NCBI RefSeq assembly: GCF_001180165.1
Contig: NZ_CVSQ01000051.1
Location: forward strand, 1-64,000
Length of the DNA: 64,000 nucleotides
Direction: 5' to 3'
Source: Candidatus Pelagibacter communis
GTDB taxonomy: Bacteria; Pseudomonadota; Alphaproteobacteria; Pelagibacterales; Pelagibacteraceae
Within the stretch, counting starts at the first letter, position 1, and every line of letters begins with the position of its first letter. This document shows, in pieces, positions 17,445 to 29,368 of the stretch. The translations under genes and the position numbers were made by a program. Under the pieces are notes generated by a model. That model was given only the letters and a program-made list of their open reading frames with translations. It did not search any database and had not been told where the DNA came from.

Positions 17445-17491
17445 CAAAAAAGTAACTTTTAAATTAAGCATAAAAAGGTTATAAGTTTTTC

Positions 17492-17692
17492 ATGAGCATA
17501 GGAATTTGGCAAATTGCAATCGTAGTTATATTAGTAGTCTTATTGTTTGGACGAGGTAAAATCTCTAGTCTGATGGGTGATGTAGCTAAAGGTATTAAAA
17601 GTTTCAAAAAAGGAATGGCGTCAGATGTTACTGACGATACAGAGCCAAAAAATATATCCGACGAAAATAAAGACTCAGAAAACAAAGATTAA
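17492..17692 (+). CDS. tatA: Sec-independent translocase protein TatA
   Basis: Pore-forming Tat subunit of 66 residues. It has one N-terminal transmembrane helix, the [23 protein letters not shown] amphipathic helix (about 24-46) and an acidic tail. It begins the tatABC cluster, 47 bases after scpB. Confidence 0.93.
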   Translation: MSIGIWQIAIVVILVVLLFGRGKISSLMGDVAKGIKSFKKGMASDVTDDTEPKNISDENKDSENKD

Positions 17693-17697
17693 ATCAC

Positions 17698-17919
17698 ATG
17701 CCTACTATTGGTTGGTTTGAGATATTAATTGTAGTTGGTATTGCAATTGTAGTTCTTGGCCCAAAAGATTTTCCAATCATGTTAAAGAAAGCAGGTTCTT
17801 GGATAGGGACTGCAAAAAGATATGTGAACAACATTCAAAATGAGGTTTCTAATTTAGAAATTGATGAAGAAAAAATTGATAATGAAATAAAAAAAGAAAC
17901 TAAAAAAGATGAGCAATGA
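17698..17919 (+). CDS. tatB: Sec-independent translocase protein TatB, short form
   Basis: Tat receptor component that works with TatC. Residues 1-30 carry the TatB N-terminus (GWFEILIVVGIAIVVLGPKDFP) with the glycine-proline hinge. At 73 residues it lacks most of the long C-terminal helix of typical TatB (120-180). It lies between tatA and tatC and overlaps tatC by 11 bases, so its identity is position-supported. Confidence 0.88.
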   Translation: MPTIGWFEILIVVGIAIVVLGPKDFPIMLKKAGSWIGTAKRYVNNIQNEVSNLEIDEEKIDNEIKKETKKDEQ

Positions 17920-18679
17920 AGAAAATGAAGGTGGATTTGTCAGCCATCTAACAGAACTAAGAAAAAGATTAATACATAGTTTTATATTTCTAATAATCTT
18001 TTTTGTTATTTGTTATATATTTGCAGAACATATCTACGGTTTTTTAGTTGATCCATTTGCTCAAGCGGTAAAAGATGATGGGTCTGATAGAAGACTTATT
18101 TTTACGGCCTTACAGGAAACTTTTTTAACGTATATTAAAGTATCCTTTTTCACAGCTTTTTTTGTGACCTGTCCATTTATTCTAATGCAAATATGGAAAT
18201 TTATTGCACCGGGATTATATAAACATGAAAAAGTTGCTATACTTCCATATCTTATCTTAACACCAATTCTTTTCTTTTTGGGAGGTATGCTAGTTTATTA
18301 TTTGATAATGCCTCTAGCTATTAAATTCTTTTTATCATTTGAAAGTACAGGGATGTCTACAAGTTTACCAATTCAATTAGAAGCCAAAGTAAATGAATAC
18401 TTGTCACTTGTTATGAAGTTAATTTTTGCATTTGGAATAAGTTTTCAACTACCTATAGTCTTAAGTTTGTTAGCAAGAATAGGTGTTGTTGACAGTCAAT
18501 TTCTAAAAGAAAGAAGAAAGTATGTGGTAGTAATTATATTTGCTGCAGCTGCATTACTTACACCGCCAGATCCAATTACTCAAATAGGTTTAGCAATTCC
18601 ATTATTAATTTTATATGAATTATCAATATTTTCAGTAAAATTTATAGAAAACAAAAATTTAGAAAAGACTGATGCATAA
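17909..18679 (+). CDS. tatC: Sec-independent translocase protein TatC
   Basis: Twin-arginine signal receptor, 256 residues with six transmembrane helices. Conserved features are the [14 protein letters not shown]-terminus (about 11-23), [16 protein letters not shown] and the periplasmic/terminal [10 protein letters not shown] motif. It overlaps serS by eight bases. Confidence 0.95.
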   Translation: MSNEENEGGFVSHLTELRKRLIHSFIFLIIFFVICYIFAEHIYGFLVDPFAQAVKDDGSDRRLIFTALQETFLTYIKVSFFTAFFVTCPFILMQIWKFIAPGLYKHEKVAILPYLILTPILFFLGGMLVYYLIMPLAIKFFLSFESTGMSTSLPIQLEAKVNEYLSLVMKLIFAFGISFQLPIVLSLLARIGVVDSQFLKERRKYVVVIIFAAAALLTPPDPITQIGLAIPLLILYELSIFSVKFIENKNLEKTDA

Positions 18680-19931
18680 TTTAAAAGAAATTAGAAAAGA
18701 TTATTCAAAATTTGAAAAAAATCTTGAAAAACGTTCAGTTAAAATTGATTTTAATAATTTAAAAAAGCTTGATGAGTTAAATAGAGATTTAATTCAAAAG
18801 AAAGAAAATTTAGAAAAAGAAAAAAAAGAAATTTCAAAATCTAAAGATGAAAGTTTATTTAAAAAATCTAAAGAAATCTCTACTGAATTAGAAAAGATCG
18901 CTGAGCAACAAAAAAATACTAAAACTGAATTAGATAACATTTTATCAAGTATACCCAACATCCCTCATCAGGATGTTCCAAATGGAAAAGATGAAAATGA
19001 CAATGTGGAAGTTTTAAAAGCAGGTAAAGTTCCTGAATTTGATTTTAAACCCAAATCTCATTACGAACTTGGAGAAAATTTAGGTATGCTTGATTTTGAT
19101 CTTGCAACTAAAACAACTGGATCAAGATTTGTATTTGTTAAAAAAGAGTTAGCATTACTAGAACGAGCTTTATCTAACTTTATGCTAGATACTCATATTG
19201 TTCAAAATGGCTATCAAGAGATTTCACCTCCATTGATAGCTTCTGACAATACAATGTATGGAACTGGCCAATTACCAAAATTTGAAAATGATCAATTTGA
19301 AATAAAATTTGATGAAGGATCTGATAGAAAATTTTTAATTCCAACCGCTGAAGTAATTTTAACAAACATTGTTAAAGATAAAATTGTTGACCAAAAAGAT
19401 TTACCAATGAGATTTGTTGCCTCAACACCTTGTTTTAGAAAAGAAGCCGGCAGTTATGGAAAAGATACCAAAGGAATGATTAGACAACACCAATTTTATA
19501 AAGTTGAGATGGTTAGTATTGTAGAAAAAGAAAATTGCTTAGAAGAATTAGAGCGAATGACAAACTGCGCAACAGATATTCTTGATAAGCTAGAGTTACC
19601 TTATAGAAAAGTAATTTTATGTTCAGGTGATATGGGTTTTAGTGCAGAAAAAACTTATGATATTGAAGTGTGGTTACCATCAGAAAACAAGTATCGTGAA
19701 ATATCATCATGCTCATCTTGTTCAACATTTCAGGCACAAAGAATGAAATCAAGATATAAAAATAAAAACAAGGAAACTGTTTTTGTTGGAACATTAAATG
19801 GAAGTGGTTTAGCTGTAGGTAGAACTTTAATTGCTGTATTAGAAAACTATCAACAAAAAGATGGTTCGATTATTGTTCCTAAGGTACTGCGACCGTATAT
19901 GAATAATTTGGAATTGATTTCAGCTAAATAA
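18672..19931 (+). CDS. serS: Seryl-tRNA synthetase
   Basis: Class II synthetase, 419 residues. The N-terminal coiled-coil arm (about 1-105, Lys/Glu-rich) binds the tRNA-Ser long arm. Motif 2 is visible as [21 protein letters not shown] and motif 3 as [16 protein letters not shown]. It is the last gene of the argS-tat-serS block. Confidence 0.97.
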   Translation: MHNLKEIRKDYSKFEKNLEKRSVKIDFNNLKKLDELNRDLIQKKENLEKEKKEISKSKDESLFKKSKEISTELEKIAEQQKNTKTELDNILSSIPNIPHQDVPNGKDENDNVEVLKAGKVPEFDFKPKSHYELGENLGMLDFDLATKTTGSRFVFVKKELALLERALSNFMLDTHIVQNGYQEISPPLIASDNTMYGTGQLPKFENDQFEIKFDEGSDRKFLIPTAEVILTNIVKDKIVDQKDLPMRFVASTPCFRKEAGSYGKDTKGMIRQHQFYKVEMVSIVEKENCLEELERMTNCATDILDKLELPYRKVILCSGDMGFSAEKTYDIEVWLPSENKYREISSCSSCSTFQAQRMKSRYKNKNKETVFVGTLNGSGLAVGRTLIAVLENYQQKDGSIIVPKVLRPYMNNLELISAK

Positions 19932-19986
19932 AGTTGTTTTAATTACACAGATAGTATAAGTATTCACATAATTTATAAGGAGATTT

Positions 19987-20280
19987 ATGGAAGGCTCAGG
20001 AATAGGACAATTTATACCGTTAATTTTAATTTTTGTTATTTTTTATTTTTTCTTAATCAGACCACAGCAAAAAAAAGTTAAAGAGCACAAAGCAATGGTT
20101 GAAAGCCTTAAGCGAGGTGACAAGGTTGTTACTTCTGGTGGAATTACAGGTACTGTGGAGAGACTTATAGACAATGATAAAGTTGAAGTAGAAATTGCTG
20201 AAAACGTTAAAGTTGAGATAGTTAAATCAACTGGTATTCAAAGTCTTGTTAATACCAATACACAAGAAGTTAAAAAATAA
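19987..20280 (+). CDS. yajC: Preprotein translocase subunit YajC
   Basis: A 97-residue single-span membrane accessory to SecDF. The N-terminal helix ends in the family motif FYFFLIRPQQKK (about 20-31), followed by the KVVTSGGITGTV beta domain. A strong ribosome site (AAGGAG) precedes it. It is followed by secD and secF in the conserved order. Confidence 0.94.
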   Translation: MEGSGIGQFIPLILIFVIFYFFLIRPQQKKVKEHKAMVESLKRGDKVVTSGGITGTVERLIDNDKVEVEIAENVKVEIVKSTGIQSLVNTNTQEVKK

Positions 20281-20294
20281 TTATTTTTAGTTAA

Positions 20295-21848
20295 GTGCTT
20301 TATTTCTCTAAGTTAAGAATTTTATTTATAACTCTTTTTTCAGTTTTATTTATTTTAATTGCTTCATCAAATCTTTTTAAATTTGATGATGATTTTTTTG
20401 ATAAAAAAATTAATCTAGGATTAGACCTTCAAGGTGGATCATATCTATTACTTGAAATTGATAACGAACCTGTAATTGAACAAAAATTACAAAACCTAAC
20501 AACAACAATTAGAAATTATTTCAAAGAAAAAAATATTAAAATCAATAATATTAAAATAGATAATCAGAACATTTTTTTTAATGTAACAAATAATGATAAG
20601 CAATCTGTCTTAGATGTTTTTCAGGACGAAAATAGTGATCTTAACCCTTATTACCCAAGATTTAAATCACATCAGTTAGAAATTGAGGATACAGGGTTAA
20701 ATTTTAAAGTTAATTTTTCAAGACAAGGCTTAATTAAACTTAAAACTTCTTCTCAAGATCAAGCTATAGAAATTGTTAGAAGGAGGGTAGATGAGGTTGG
20801 AACTAATGAACCCAACATACTTAAAAGAGGAAATAACAGAATTTTAGTAGAGCTTCCTGGATTAGATGATCCAATGAGAATAAAATCATTACTTGGGAAA
20901 ACTGCAAACCTTACTTTTCGTTTTGTAACAAATGATGAAAATGATCGTTTTGGAGTTGAGAAGTTAAAATTTGAAAATGGCCTAGAAGAAGCCACAGTTA
21001 GTAAAAGAATTATAATCAGTGGTGAAAACTTACTTGATGCTCAACCAAAAATGGACACTCAAGCTAACCAAACAATTGTTTCATTTACTTTAGATAGAGT
21101 AGGTGCAAAAAGGTTTGGTAAGGCGACATCAACCGGTATTGGAAAGCAATTAGCAATTGTTTTAGATGGTAAAATTATTAGTGCACCTGTAGTAAGAGAC
21201 ACTATTGCAAGTGGATCTGGTCAGATAAGTGGTGGCTTTACTTTTCAAACAGCAACTGATCTAGCTTTATTATTAAGATCAGGAGCATTGCCAGCACCAT
21301 TAGAAATAATTGAAGAAAGAACGGTTGGACCTGATCTTGGACAAGACTCAATTAATGCAGGAATGATTGCTTTGGCAATAGGTTTTATGTTGGTCATAAT
21401 TTTTATGTTCGTAAAATATAAAATTTTCGGATTAATTACCAATGTAACACTAATAATTAATTTGTTTATTCTTTTAGGTGTTTTAACTTTATTTGAGGCT
21501 ACTTTAACATTGCCTGGTATTGCAGGTATTATTCTAACAGTAGGTATGGCTGTTGATGCAAATGTTTTGATTTTTGAGAGGATTAAAGAAGAGCTAAAAG
21601 ATGAGACTAATAATATTTTGGCTTTTGATGGTGGTTATACAAAGTCAAGAACAGCAATTTTAGATGCCAATATTACCACATTATTAGCAGCAATTATTTT
21701 GTTTTTCATGGGTTCAGGTCCAGTGAAAGGTTTTGCTGTAACCTTAGGAGTTGGAATATTTACAACATTATTTTCAGTCTATTTCATAGCAAGATTGTTT
21801 ACTAGTATTTATGTATCAAGAAATAAAGATAAGGAAAAATTAATCTAA
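20295..21848 (+). CDS. secD: Protein translocase subunit SecD (GTG start)
   Basis: Proton-driven component that helps pull secreted proteins through SecYEG. The 517 residues start at GTG (20295) and carry an N-terminal helix, the LGLDLQGGSYLLLEID motif, a large periplasmic domain with a VDEVGTNEP segment, and five C-terminal transmembrane helices containing GMAVDANVLIFERIKEE. It overlaps the secF start by one base (TAATG). Confidence 0.96.
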   Translation: MLYFSKLRILFITLFSVLFILIASSNLFKFDDDFFDKKINLGLDLQGGSYLLLEIDNEPVIEQKLQNLTTTIRNYFKEKNIKINNIKIDNQNIFFNVTNNDKQSVLDVFQDENSDLNPYYPRFKSHQLEIEDTGLNFKVNFSRQGLIKLKTSSQDQAIEIVRRRVDEVGTNEPNILKRGNNRILVELPGLDDPMRIKSLLGKTANLTFRFVTNDENDRFGVEKLKFENGLEEATVSKRIIISGENLLDAQPKMDTQANQTIVSFTLDRVGAKRFGKATSTGIGKQLAIVLDGKIISAPVVRDTIASGSGQISGGFTFQTATDLALLLRSGALPAPLEIIEERTVGPDLGQDSINAGMIALAIGFMLVIIFMFVKYKIFGLITNVTLIINLFILLGVLTLFEATLTLPGIAGIILTVGMAVDANVLIFERIKEELKDETNNILAFDGGYTKSRTAILDANITTLLAAIILFFMGSGPVKGFAVTLGVGIFTTLFSVYFIARLFTSIYVSRNKDKEKLI

Positions 21849-22738
21849 TGATTGCTTTTAATAAATTTTATAATCACTTTAATTTACTTTCATCAGTTTT
21901 AATTGTTGTTTCATTACTACTGTTAATATTTAAAGGGCTTAATTTTGGTATAGATTTTAAAGGTGGTACTTTAATTGAATTAAGAGCTTCAGATTCTAAA
22001 ATAAATGTAAGTTCATTAAGAGATAGATTTAATCAAATGGATTTAGGAGATGTTTCAGTCAAAAAATTTGGAAATGATACTGATTTTTTAGTAAAATTTG
22101 AGAATAAAGACAATAATAAGAACATCATTGAAGAAATTAAAGTTAATTTGGATAAATCATTTGGAAACAATTATGATTTTAGAAGAGTTGAAAATGTTGG
22201 TCCAAAAGTTAGTGCCGAATTATTAAAATCAGGAGTTATAGCAATATCTTTGTCTTTAGCATTAATGCTGATTTACATTTGGATTAGATTTGAATGGCAG
22301 TTTAGCCTAGGTGCAATTTTAGCTTTGTTCCATGACGTAATTGTAACTCTAGGAGTTTTTTCTCTATTTAGTTTAGAAATTAATTTATCAATTATAGCTG
22401 CGGTGTTAACAATAGTTGGATATTCAATGAATGATACAGTAGTTATTTTTGACCGTGTGCGGGAAAATTTAAGAAAATATTCAGATATAAAAATTTTTGA
22501 ATTAACTAATATTTCAATCAATGAAACTTTATCAAGAACTATAATTACATCTGCAACTACTTTACTTGCCTTATTAGCAATTTATTTTTTTGGTGGAGAA
22601 ATATTAAAAGGATTTTCATTAGCAATGATACTTGGTGTTGTTTTTGGAACTTATTCTTCTATTTATATTGCCAACACTGTTTTAGTTAGACTAAGAGTTT
22701 CACAAAAAACTGTTCTTAGAGAAGACGATCAAAAATAA
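21848..22738 (+). CDS. secF: Protein translocase subunit SecF
   Basis: Partner of SecD, 296 residues. An N-terminal helix is followed by GIDFKGGTLIELR (about 36-48), a short periplasmic domain and five helices with the GYSMNDTVVIFDRVREN signature (about 194-208). It ends one base before the convergent minus-strand gene. Confidence 0.96.
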   Translation: MIAFNKFYNHFNLLSSVLIVVSLLLLIFKGLNFGIDFKGGTLIELRASDSKINVSSLRDRFNQMDLGDVSVKKFGNDTDFLVKFENKDNNKNIIEEIKVNLDKSFGNNYDFRRVENVGPKVSAELLKSGVIAISLSLALMLIYIWIRFEWQFSLGAILALFHDVIVTLGVFSLFSLEINLSIIAAVLTIVGYSMNDTVVIFDRVRENLRKYSDIKIFELTNISINETLSRTIITSATTLLALLAIYFFGGEILKGFSLAMILGVVFGTYSSIYIANTVLVRLRVSQKTVLREDDQK

Positions 22739-22739
22739 A

Positions 22740-23342
22740 TTAAAATATATTTTGTGCAGCTACCATTGAAAGTAGCATAGGTAAAGATAACAAAGTATTT
22801 GTTCTTGAGAATAGCATTGCAGTTTTAGCTGATTTAGCTTTTGTATCTGGATCACTCTCAACTATTCCTAAAGCCCTTTTTTGATTTGGCCAAATTACGA
22901 ACCACACATTAAATGCCATTATAATTCCTAACCACATTCCAATTCCAATTGCAGTATGTTTTGGAACACCTGAACCAATGCTTAAAGTCATTGCATCATG
23001 AAGATATCCATTAAGAAGAGCAAGAATTAAACCTGAAAGAACAGTTAATGCAGCAGCCCACCTAAAGTAAAATAATGCAGCTGGTGCTATTACTTTACCA
23101 ATAGCTGGTTTTTGTTCATCTGGAATTTTTCCCATATTTGGAATTTGAACAAAATTGAAATACCAAAGTAATCCAATCCACATAATTGCAACAATTACAT
23201 GTATGTATCTAAATAACCAGCTCCAGAATAGTGTATCAAAAGTAATTCCGTCGTTTAAATAAAATAATCCTAAAAACAAAATAATTGCTAACGCAAGTGA
23301 TGCGTGGACTGTTTTTGATAACGATGACAATAAACTGCTCAT
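22740..23342 (-). CDS. Urate hydroxylase PuuD N-terminal-like membrane protein
   Basis: A 200-residue protein with about five transmembrane helices. The segment HVIVAIMWIGLLWYFNFVQIPNM and the later VWFVIWPNQKRALGI resemble the membrane domain of PuuD-type urate oxidases (Urate_ox_N family). The cytochrome c domain that PuuD uses at its C-terminus is absent, so catalysis of urate oxidation is doubtful. The ATG at 23342 is preferred to a TTG three codons earlier. It stands alone between secF and uvrA. Confidence 0.6.
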   Translation of the reverse strand: MSSLLSSLSKTVHASLALAIILFLGLFYLNDGITFDTLFWSWLFRYIHVIVAIMWIGLLWYFNFVQIPNMGKIPDEQKPAIGKVIAPAALFYFRWAAALTVLSGLILALLNGYLHDAMTLSIGSGVPKHTAIGIGMWLGIIMAFNVWFVIWPNQKRALGIVESDPDTKAKSAKTAMLFSRTNTLLSLPMLLSMVAAQNIF

Positions 23343-23392
23343 GATTCTCAATAACTATACACTAATTTTTGAATATTTTTAAGTTGTTAAAT

Positions 23393-26245
23393 TTAAGCTA
23401 AAAGAGGTTTTAAAAATTGACCAGTATAACTTTCCTTAACTTTACATACTTCTTCAGGTTTTCCTTCGGCGACAATATTACCACCCTTTACACCACCTTC
23501 AGGTCCCATATCTACAATGTAGTCGGCTGTTTTAATAACATCTAGATTATGTTCAATGACAACTACTGTATTCCCAAGTTTTACAAATGTATGAAGTATT
23601 TCTAAAAGTTTTTTAATATCATGTTGATGTAAACCTGTAGTTGGTTCATCCAATATATACATTGTTCTTCCTGTTGATCTTTTTGATAGTTCTTTTGCGA
23701 GCTTAATTCGTTGTGCTTCACCTCCAGATAGCGTAGTTGCTTGCTGACCGATTTTTATATAACCCAATCCAACTTTTTTAAGAGTTAATAGTTTTGTTTT
23801 TATATTAGATATATTCTCAAAATACTCACATCCTTCATCAACTGACATATCTAAAACATCAGCAATACTTTTTCCTTTAAATTTAATTTCTAAAGTTTCT
23901 CTATTGTACCTGGTACCCTTGCATTCATCGCACTGTATATAAACATCGGGTAAGAAATGCATTTCATATGTGATTACACCATCACCCTCACAAGCTTCAC
24001 ATCTACCTCCTTTAACATTGAAAGAAAATCTTCCTGGTTTATACCCTCTTGTTTTGGACTCTGGCAGGCTTGTAAACCAATCTCTAATAGGCCCAAAGGC
24101 ACCTGTATATGTTGCTGGATTTGATCTTGGCGTTCTACCAATAGGAGATTGATCAATATCAATTATTTTATCTATCAATTCTACACCCTTATAACCTTTA
24201 AATGATTTAGGTGCTTTTCTTGCTTTATTATTTAAAGTTAAATTTAAAGCATGAAAGAGTGTTTGTAATATTAAAGTAGACTTACCACTACCCGATACAC
24301 CAGTAACACAGGTAAAAGTACCAGTTGGAATTTTAAGATTTACATTATTTAAATTATTTCCACTTGCACCATTGATCTCTACAAATCTTCCATTTTTAGC
24401 TAAACGTCGTGATTTTGGAATTTCAATTGTTTTTTTATTAGCAAGATACTGTCCAGTAATACTATTTTTATCTTTTTTAATTTCTTCATATGATCCTTGC
24501 GCTGTTATCTCACCACCATTACTTCCGGCTTCAGGACCAAGATCAATAATATGATCTGCATTTTCCATTGTCTCGGTATCATGCTCAACAACAATGACTG
24601 TATTGCCAAGATCTCGCAATCTTTTTAAAGCATTAATAAGCTTAACATTATCTTTTTGATGTAATCCAATTGACGGTTCATCCAAAACATATAAAACACC
24701 TGTTAAACCAGATCCGATTTGTGAAGCTAATCTTATTCTTTGCGCTTCACCACCTGATAATGTTCCAGATTCTCTAGATAATGTTAAATAATCTAAACCA
24801 ACGTTTAAAAGAAAATTTAATCTTTCATTTATTTCTTTTAAAACATGTTCAGCAATTTTGAATTGTCTTTTATCAAGATTATTTTCTAAATTTTTAAACC
24901 ATTCTGCTGCATCTAAAATAGATTTTTTTGTTACTTCACTAATATTAAGATCATTGATTTTAACACATAATGCCTCTTCTTTTAATCTGTCACCATTACA
25001 CGCTTCACATGCTGTATCAGATTGATATTCAGCAATAGCTTCTCTTTTCCATTCACTATCAGATTCTAAAAATCTCCTTTCAAGATTATTAATTACACCT
25101 TCAAAAGTTTTTTTATAAGAATATTTCTCGTAACCATCATCATAATTAAATTTGATTTCATCTTCATCAGAACCATAAAGAATAATATCTTTGATTTTTT
25201 TGGGTAATTTTTTCCATTTTTCATCTAAAGAAAAACCATAATGTTTTGCTAAAGATGCTAAGGTTTGAGCGTAATATAATGTGGTTGATTTTGACCATGG
25301 TTCAATTGCTCCATCTGCTAAACTTTTTCTTTCATCAGGAACAACTAAATTTGGATCAACATTTAATTTCATTCCAATTCCTTCACACTCTTCACAAGCT
25401 CCATAGGGGCTGTTAAATGAAAAAAGTCTTGGCTCAATTTCCTCAATTGTAAAGCCACTCTCAGGGCAAGCAAATTTGGTAGAGTAAATTAATTTTTCAA
25501 TTTTTCTAAATTTTTGAGGAAGCGTCTCATCTTCATATTCAACAAATACTAAACCGTTTGCTAAATTTACAGCTGTTTCAATACTTTCAGCCAACCTATT
25601 ACCAAGTTTTGAATTTAAAACTATTCTATCGACTAAGACTGAAATATCGTGTTTAAGTTTTTTATCTAGATTGGGTGATTTTTCTATATCATATAAAACA
25701 TTATCAATTTTAATTTTTCTAAAACCTCTTCTTTTGTAACTTAAAATGTCTTTTTTATATTCACCCTTACGACCTCTTACTACTGGAGCGTAAATATAAA
25801 TTGTTGATTTTTTTGGTAATTTTTTAACCAAATCTACTATCTGTGTAATTGTTTGAGAGGTTATTGGTTTACCTGTAAATGGTGAGTAGGGGATTCCTGC
25901 TCTTGCATATAACACCCTCATGTAATCATAAATCTCTGTTACAGTTGCAACAGTAGATCTTGGATTTTTTGATGTATTTTTTTGTTCTATTGCAATAGCT
26001 GGACTTAATCCTTCAATTAAATCAACATTTGGTTTTTTCATTTTATCTAAAAATTGACGTGCATAGGCAGATAAACTCTCTACATACCTTCTTTGACCTT
26101 CTGCGTAGATAGTATCAAAAGCTAAAGATGATTTTCCTGATCCTGATAGACCCGTTATGACCACAAATTTGTCTTTTGGAATCTCTACAGTAACATTCTT
26201 CAAATTATGTTCTTTAGCGCCCTTAATAACTATCTTTTTCATCAT
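23393..26245 (-). CDS. uvrA: Excinuclease ABC subunit A
   Basis: DNA-damage recognition ATPase of nucleotide-excision repair, 950 residues. Two ABC modules are seen: Walker [11 protein letters not shown] near residue 33 and [10 protein letters not shown] near 650, with signatures [13 protein letters not shown] and [13 protein letters not shown]. Zinc-finger cysteine pairs (CEEC, CEAC, CDEC) are present. Tandem ATG codons at 26245 and 26242 are equivalent start choices. It is divergent from ssb. Confidence 0.97.
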   Translation of the reverse strand: MMKKIVIKGAKEHNLKNVTVEIPKDKFVVITGLSGSGKSSLAFDTIYAEGQRRYVESLSAYARQFLDKMKKPNVDLIEGLSPAIAIEQKNTSKNPRSTVATVTEIYDYMRVLYARAGIPYSPFTGKPITSQTITQIVDLVKKLPKKSTIYIYAPVVRGRKGEYKKDILSYKRRGFRKIKIDNVLYDIEKSPNLDKKLKHDISVLVDRIVLNSKLGNRLAESIETAVNLANGLVFVEYEDETLPQKFRKIEKLIYSTKFACPESGFTIEEIEPRLFSFNSPYGACEECEGIGMKLNVDPNLVVPDERKSLADGAIEPWSKSTTLYYAQTLASLAKHYGFSLDEKWKKLPKKIKDIILYGSDEDEIKFNYDDGYEKYSYKKTFEGVINNLERRFLESDSEWKREAIAEYQSDTACEACNGDRLKEEALCVKINDLNISEVTKKSILDAAEWFKNLENNLDKRQFKIAEHVLKEINERLNFLLNVGLDYLTLSRESGTLSGGEAQRIRLASQIGSGLTGVLYVLDEPSIGLHQKDNVKLINALKRLRDLGNTVIVVEHDTETMENADHIIDLGPEAGSNGGEITAQGSYEEIKKDKNSITGQYLANKKTIEIPKSRRLAKNGRFVEINGASGNNLNNVNLKIPTGTFTCVTGVSGSGKSTLILQTLFHALNLTLNNKARKAPKSFKGYKGVELIDKIIDIDQSPIGRTPRSNPATYTGAFGPIRDWFTSLPESKTRGYKPGRFSFNVKGGRCEACEGDGVITYEMHFLPDVYIQCDECKGTRYNRETLEIKFKGKSIADVLDMSVDEGCEYFENISNIKTKLLTLKKVGLGYIKIGQQATTLSGGEAQRIKLAKELSKRSTGRTMYILDEPTTGLHQHDIKKLLEILHTFVKLGNTVVVIEHNLDVIKTADYIVDMGPEGGVKGGNIVAEGKPEEVCKVKESYTGQFLKPLLA

Positions 26246-26272
26246 AATTTTAGTTGCTTTGAGTTAATAAAA

Positions 26273-26300
26273 TTAATATTCAGAAGAATTGTGATATAAT
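26273..26300 (+). promoter_or_regulatory. Candidate ssb promoter
   Basis: A perfect TATAAT (-10) at 26295-26300 has a partial -35 (TTAATA, 26273-26278) 16 bases upstream. It is 34 bases before the ssb start. In AT-rich DNA such matches are common, so support is moderate. No LexA box was seen in the uvrA-ssb gap. Confidence 0.4.
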
Positions 26301-26333
26301 TCTAATTAACTAATTTAACAAATATTAAATATT

Positions 26334-26783
26334 ATGGCTGGAAGTTTAAATAAAGTATTATTAATTGGTCGTTTGGGCGCAGATCCTGAAATTAAGCAAA
26401 TGGTAAATGGTAAAAGTGTTGCCAGATTAAGCCTTGCAACAAGTCAATCTTGGAAAGACAAAAACACAGGTGAAAGAAAAGAGAAAACAGAGTGGCACCG
26501 TGTAGTTGTATTTAACGAAGGTTTAGTAAATGTTGTTCAACAATATTTAAAAAAAGGTGCTCAAGTTTATGTTGAAGGACAACTTACGACAAGAAAATGG
26601 AAAGATGAACAATCGGGACAAGACAAATACTCAACAGAAATAGTCATACAAGGATATAATTCTTCACTAACAATGTTGGGAGGAGGAAATTCTGGTGGTG
26701 GAATTCAAAATGACACAACTCAACAAAATAATATTGAGGATTCTTCACAAGTGTCAGATATGGACGATGAAATTCCATTTTAG
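26334..26783 (+). CDS. ssb: Single-stranded DNA-binding protein
   Basis: Binds and protects single-stranded DNA in replication and repair. The 149 residues have an OB-fold domain (about 1-110, beginning [16 protein letters not shown]), a flexible Gly/Gln/Asn linker and the acidic tip MDDEIPF that recruits partner proteins. It is divergent from uvrA and five bases before gyrA. Confidence 0.96.
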   Translation: MAGSLNKVLLIGRLGADPEIKQMVNGKSVARLSLATSQSWKDKNTGERKEKTEWHRVVVFNEGLVNVVQQYLKKGAQVYVEGQLTTRKWKDEQSGQDKYSTEIVIQGYNSSLTMLGGGNSGGGIQNDTTQQNNIEDSSQVSDMDDEIPF

Positions 26784-26788
26784 TTTCT

Positions 26789-29368
26789 ATGAAAAATACT
26801 GAAGAGTTTAAAGATAAAAATATAAAATTAATCTCAATGCATGATGAGATGAGCTCATCATATCTTTCTTATGCAATGAGCGTAATTGTAAGTCGTGCTC
26901 TTCCTGATGTTAGAGATGGATTAAAACCAGTTCATAGAAGAATTTTATATGCAATGTACAAAGGCGGATATGATTGGTCTAAACAATTTAGAAAATCTGC
27001 AAGAATAGTTGGAGATGTTATTGGTAAATATCACCCGCATGGTGATCAATCTGTTTATGATGCTTTAGTAAGAATGGTACAGGATTTCTCCATGAGTTTA
27101 CCGTTAATTCAAGGCCAAGGAAATTTTGGTTCTATTGATGGTGATCCAGCTGCAGCAATGAGATATACGGAAACTCGCTTGTCAAAAGTTTCTCAATATT
27201 TAATCGATGATATTGAAAAAAATACAATTACTTTCAAAAGCAATTATGATGAAACTGAGAAAGAACCTAGTGTTTTACCAGCACAGTTTCCAAATTTATT
27301 AGTAAATGGAGCTGGCGGTATCGCTGTTGGTATGGCAACAAGTATACCTCCACATAATTTAGGTGAAATTATAGATGGCACCTTAGCCTTAATAGATAAC
27401 AAAGATATTAAAATTAAAGAATTAATGAAACATATACCCGGTCCAGATTTTCCAACAGGTGGTGTAATTATAGGTAAAGATATAATTAAACAAGGATATA
27501 ACAATGGTAGAGGGTCCTTTAAGATAAGGGGTGAAATTTCAATTGAGCAACAAAAAAACGGACGTGAAAGACTTGTAATAACTTCTATACCTTATCAAGT
27601 TAACAAATCCGTTTTAAACGAAAGGATTGCTCAATTAGTAAGAGAAAAAAAGATTGAAGGAATAAGAGATATTAGAGACGAGTCGAACAGAGAAGGTATT
27701 AGAGTAGCAATAGATTTAAGAAACGGTGTAGAACCAGAAACCATAAAAAGACAATTATATAAAAATACTCAAATTGAAAGTTCTTTTGGATTTAATACTT
27801 TAGCGATTGTTGAAGGAAAACCTCAAACTTGCACACTAAAAGATTTTTTATCTAATTTTTTAACTTTTAGAGAAGATGTGGTTATTAAGAAAACTAAATT
27901 TGATCTTCAAAAAGCTGAGGAACGTGCTCATATATTAATTGGATTATCTGTCTCAGTTGAAAATTTAGATAAAATAATAAAAATTATTCGATCATCTAAA
28001 ACACCCGATGATGCTAAAATATCAATTTTAAAAACTAAATGGAAAATAAACAAATCTCAAAAATTAATTTCTTTAGTTGAGGGAAAAAAAGGTAAAAACC
28101 TATATTCTTTATCTGAACCACAAGTTTTAGCTATTTTAGAATTAAGACTTCAAAAATTAACTGCATTAGGGATAAATGAAATCGAAGTTGAAATTAAAAA
28201 ATTAGCTGAACTAATCACTAAATATAAAAAGATTATTTCATCAAAAAAAGAACTTTTAAAAGTAATCAGTGAAGAGTTAAAAAATATTAAAGAGAAATTT
28301 GCTATACCAAGAAGAACTAAAATTATAGATGCTGTTTTAAATTACGATATTGAAGAAACAATCCAAAAACAATCAGTAATAATTACAGTTACCTTACAAG
28401 GATACATAAAAAGAGGTTCTTTAGATGGAGTAAAAAAACAAAAAAGAGGTGGTAAGGGAAAATCAGGCATAACAACTAGAGATCAAGACTCTGTAGTTCA
28501 AACATTATCCGTAAATACTCATACTTCAGTACTCTTCTTTTCTACCGAGGGTTTAGTTTACAAGATCAAAGCATGGAAAATCCCAGAAGGTTCATCGTCA
28601 TCTAAAGGTAAGTCTTTATTTAATATTTTACCTTTAAAGAGTCACCAAGCAATAAGCTCAATTATGCCAATGCCAGAAGAGGAGACAGACCTAAAAAATT
28701 ATCAAATAATTTTTGCTACTGCTCAAGGCAAAGTAAGAAAAAATAGTTTAGAGGATTTTTCATCGATTAATGCATCTGGAAAAATTGCGATGAAATTAGA
28801 TAATAATGATAAAATTGTCGGTGTAAAAATTTGTAAAGATGATCAAGATGTAATTTTAAGCACAAAATTTGGGAAATGTATTAGATTTGAAGCTAAGAAA
28901 CTAAGAGTTTTTAAAGGTAGATCTTCTAAAGGAATTAAAGGTATAGAGTTAGCACCTAATGATCAAATTGTATCTTTATCAGTTATCGATAATAATAAAA
29001 TTAATAAAAATGGAAAAAAATCAAAAGATGAAAAATCTGAATTAAAAGCAAGAGAAAAATTTGTTTTATCAATAAGTGAGAATGGTTATGGTAAGAAAAC
29101 CTCACATACAGATTACAGAGTTACTAACAGAGGTGGAAAAGGTATCATAGGAATAGTAAATTCACCAAGAAATGGAAATATTACCTCATCCTTTCCTGTT
29201 TTTGAAGGTGATGAAATTTTAATATCTACCAATAAAGGTAGAGTTATAAGAGTTGCTGTTAAAGAAATTAGAACAGCGGGTAGAAATACTCAAGGAGTTA
29301 GAATAATTAAGTTATCAGGAGAAGAAAAAGTTGTTTCAGCTATTAAAATTGATGATAATTTAATTTAA
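26789..29368 (+). CDS. gyrA: DNA gyrase subunit A
   Basis: Breakage-reunion subunit of gyrase, 859 residues. The catalytic tyrosine lies in [12 protein letters not shown] (about residue 120). A gyrase-type KQKRGGKG box around residue 550 opens the C-terminal beta-pinwheel and separates it from ParC. A charged insertion (about 735-755, [15 protein letters not shown]) sits in the pinwheel. It shares one base with coaD (TAATG). Confidence 0.96.
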   Translation: MKNTEEFKDKNIKLISMHDEMSSSYLSYAMSVIVSRALPDVRDGLKPVHRRILYAMYKGGYDWSKQFRKSARIVGDVIGKYHPHGDQSVYDALVRMVQDFSMSLPLIQGQGNFGSIDGDPAAAMRYTETRLSKVSQYLIDDIEKNTITFKSNYDETEKEPSVLPAQFPNLLVNGAGGIAVGMATSIPPHNLGEIIDGTLALIDNKDIKIKELMKHIPGPDFPTGGVIIGKDIIKQGYNNGRGSFKIRGEISIEQQKNGRERLVITSIPYQVNKSVLNERIAQLVREKKIEGIRDIRDESNREGIRVAIDLRNGVEPETIKRQLYKNTQIESSFGFNTLAIVEGKPQTCTLKDFLSNFLTFREDVVIKKTKFDLQKAEERAHILIGLSVSVENLDKIIKIIRSSKTPDDAKISILKTKWKINKSQKLISLVEGKKGKNLYSLSEPQVLAILELRLQKLTALGINEIEVEIKKLAELITKYKKIISSKKELLKVISEELKNIKEKFAIPRRTKIIDAVLNYDIEETIQKQSVIITVTLQGYIKRGSLDGVKKQKRGGKGKSGITTRDQDSVVQTLSVNTHTSVLFFSTEGLVYKIKAWKIPEGSSSSKGKSLFNILPLKSHQAISSIMPMPEEETDLKNYQIIFATAQGKVRKNSLEDFSSINASGKIAMKLDNNDKIVGVKICKDDQDVILSTKFGKCIRFEAKKLRVFKGRSSKGIKGIELAPNDQIVSLSVIDNNKINKNGKKSKDEKSELKAREKFVLSISENGYGKKTSHTDYRVTNRGGKGIIGIVNSPRNGNITSSFPVFEGDEILISTNKGRVIRVAVKEIRTAGRNTQGVRIIKLSGEEKVVSAIKIDDNLI

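Noticed and set aside
23343-23351. TTG start for the PuuD-like gene
   Set aside because: The ATG three codons later gives the same protein core and a better start codon.
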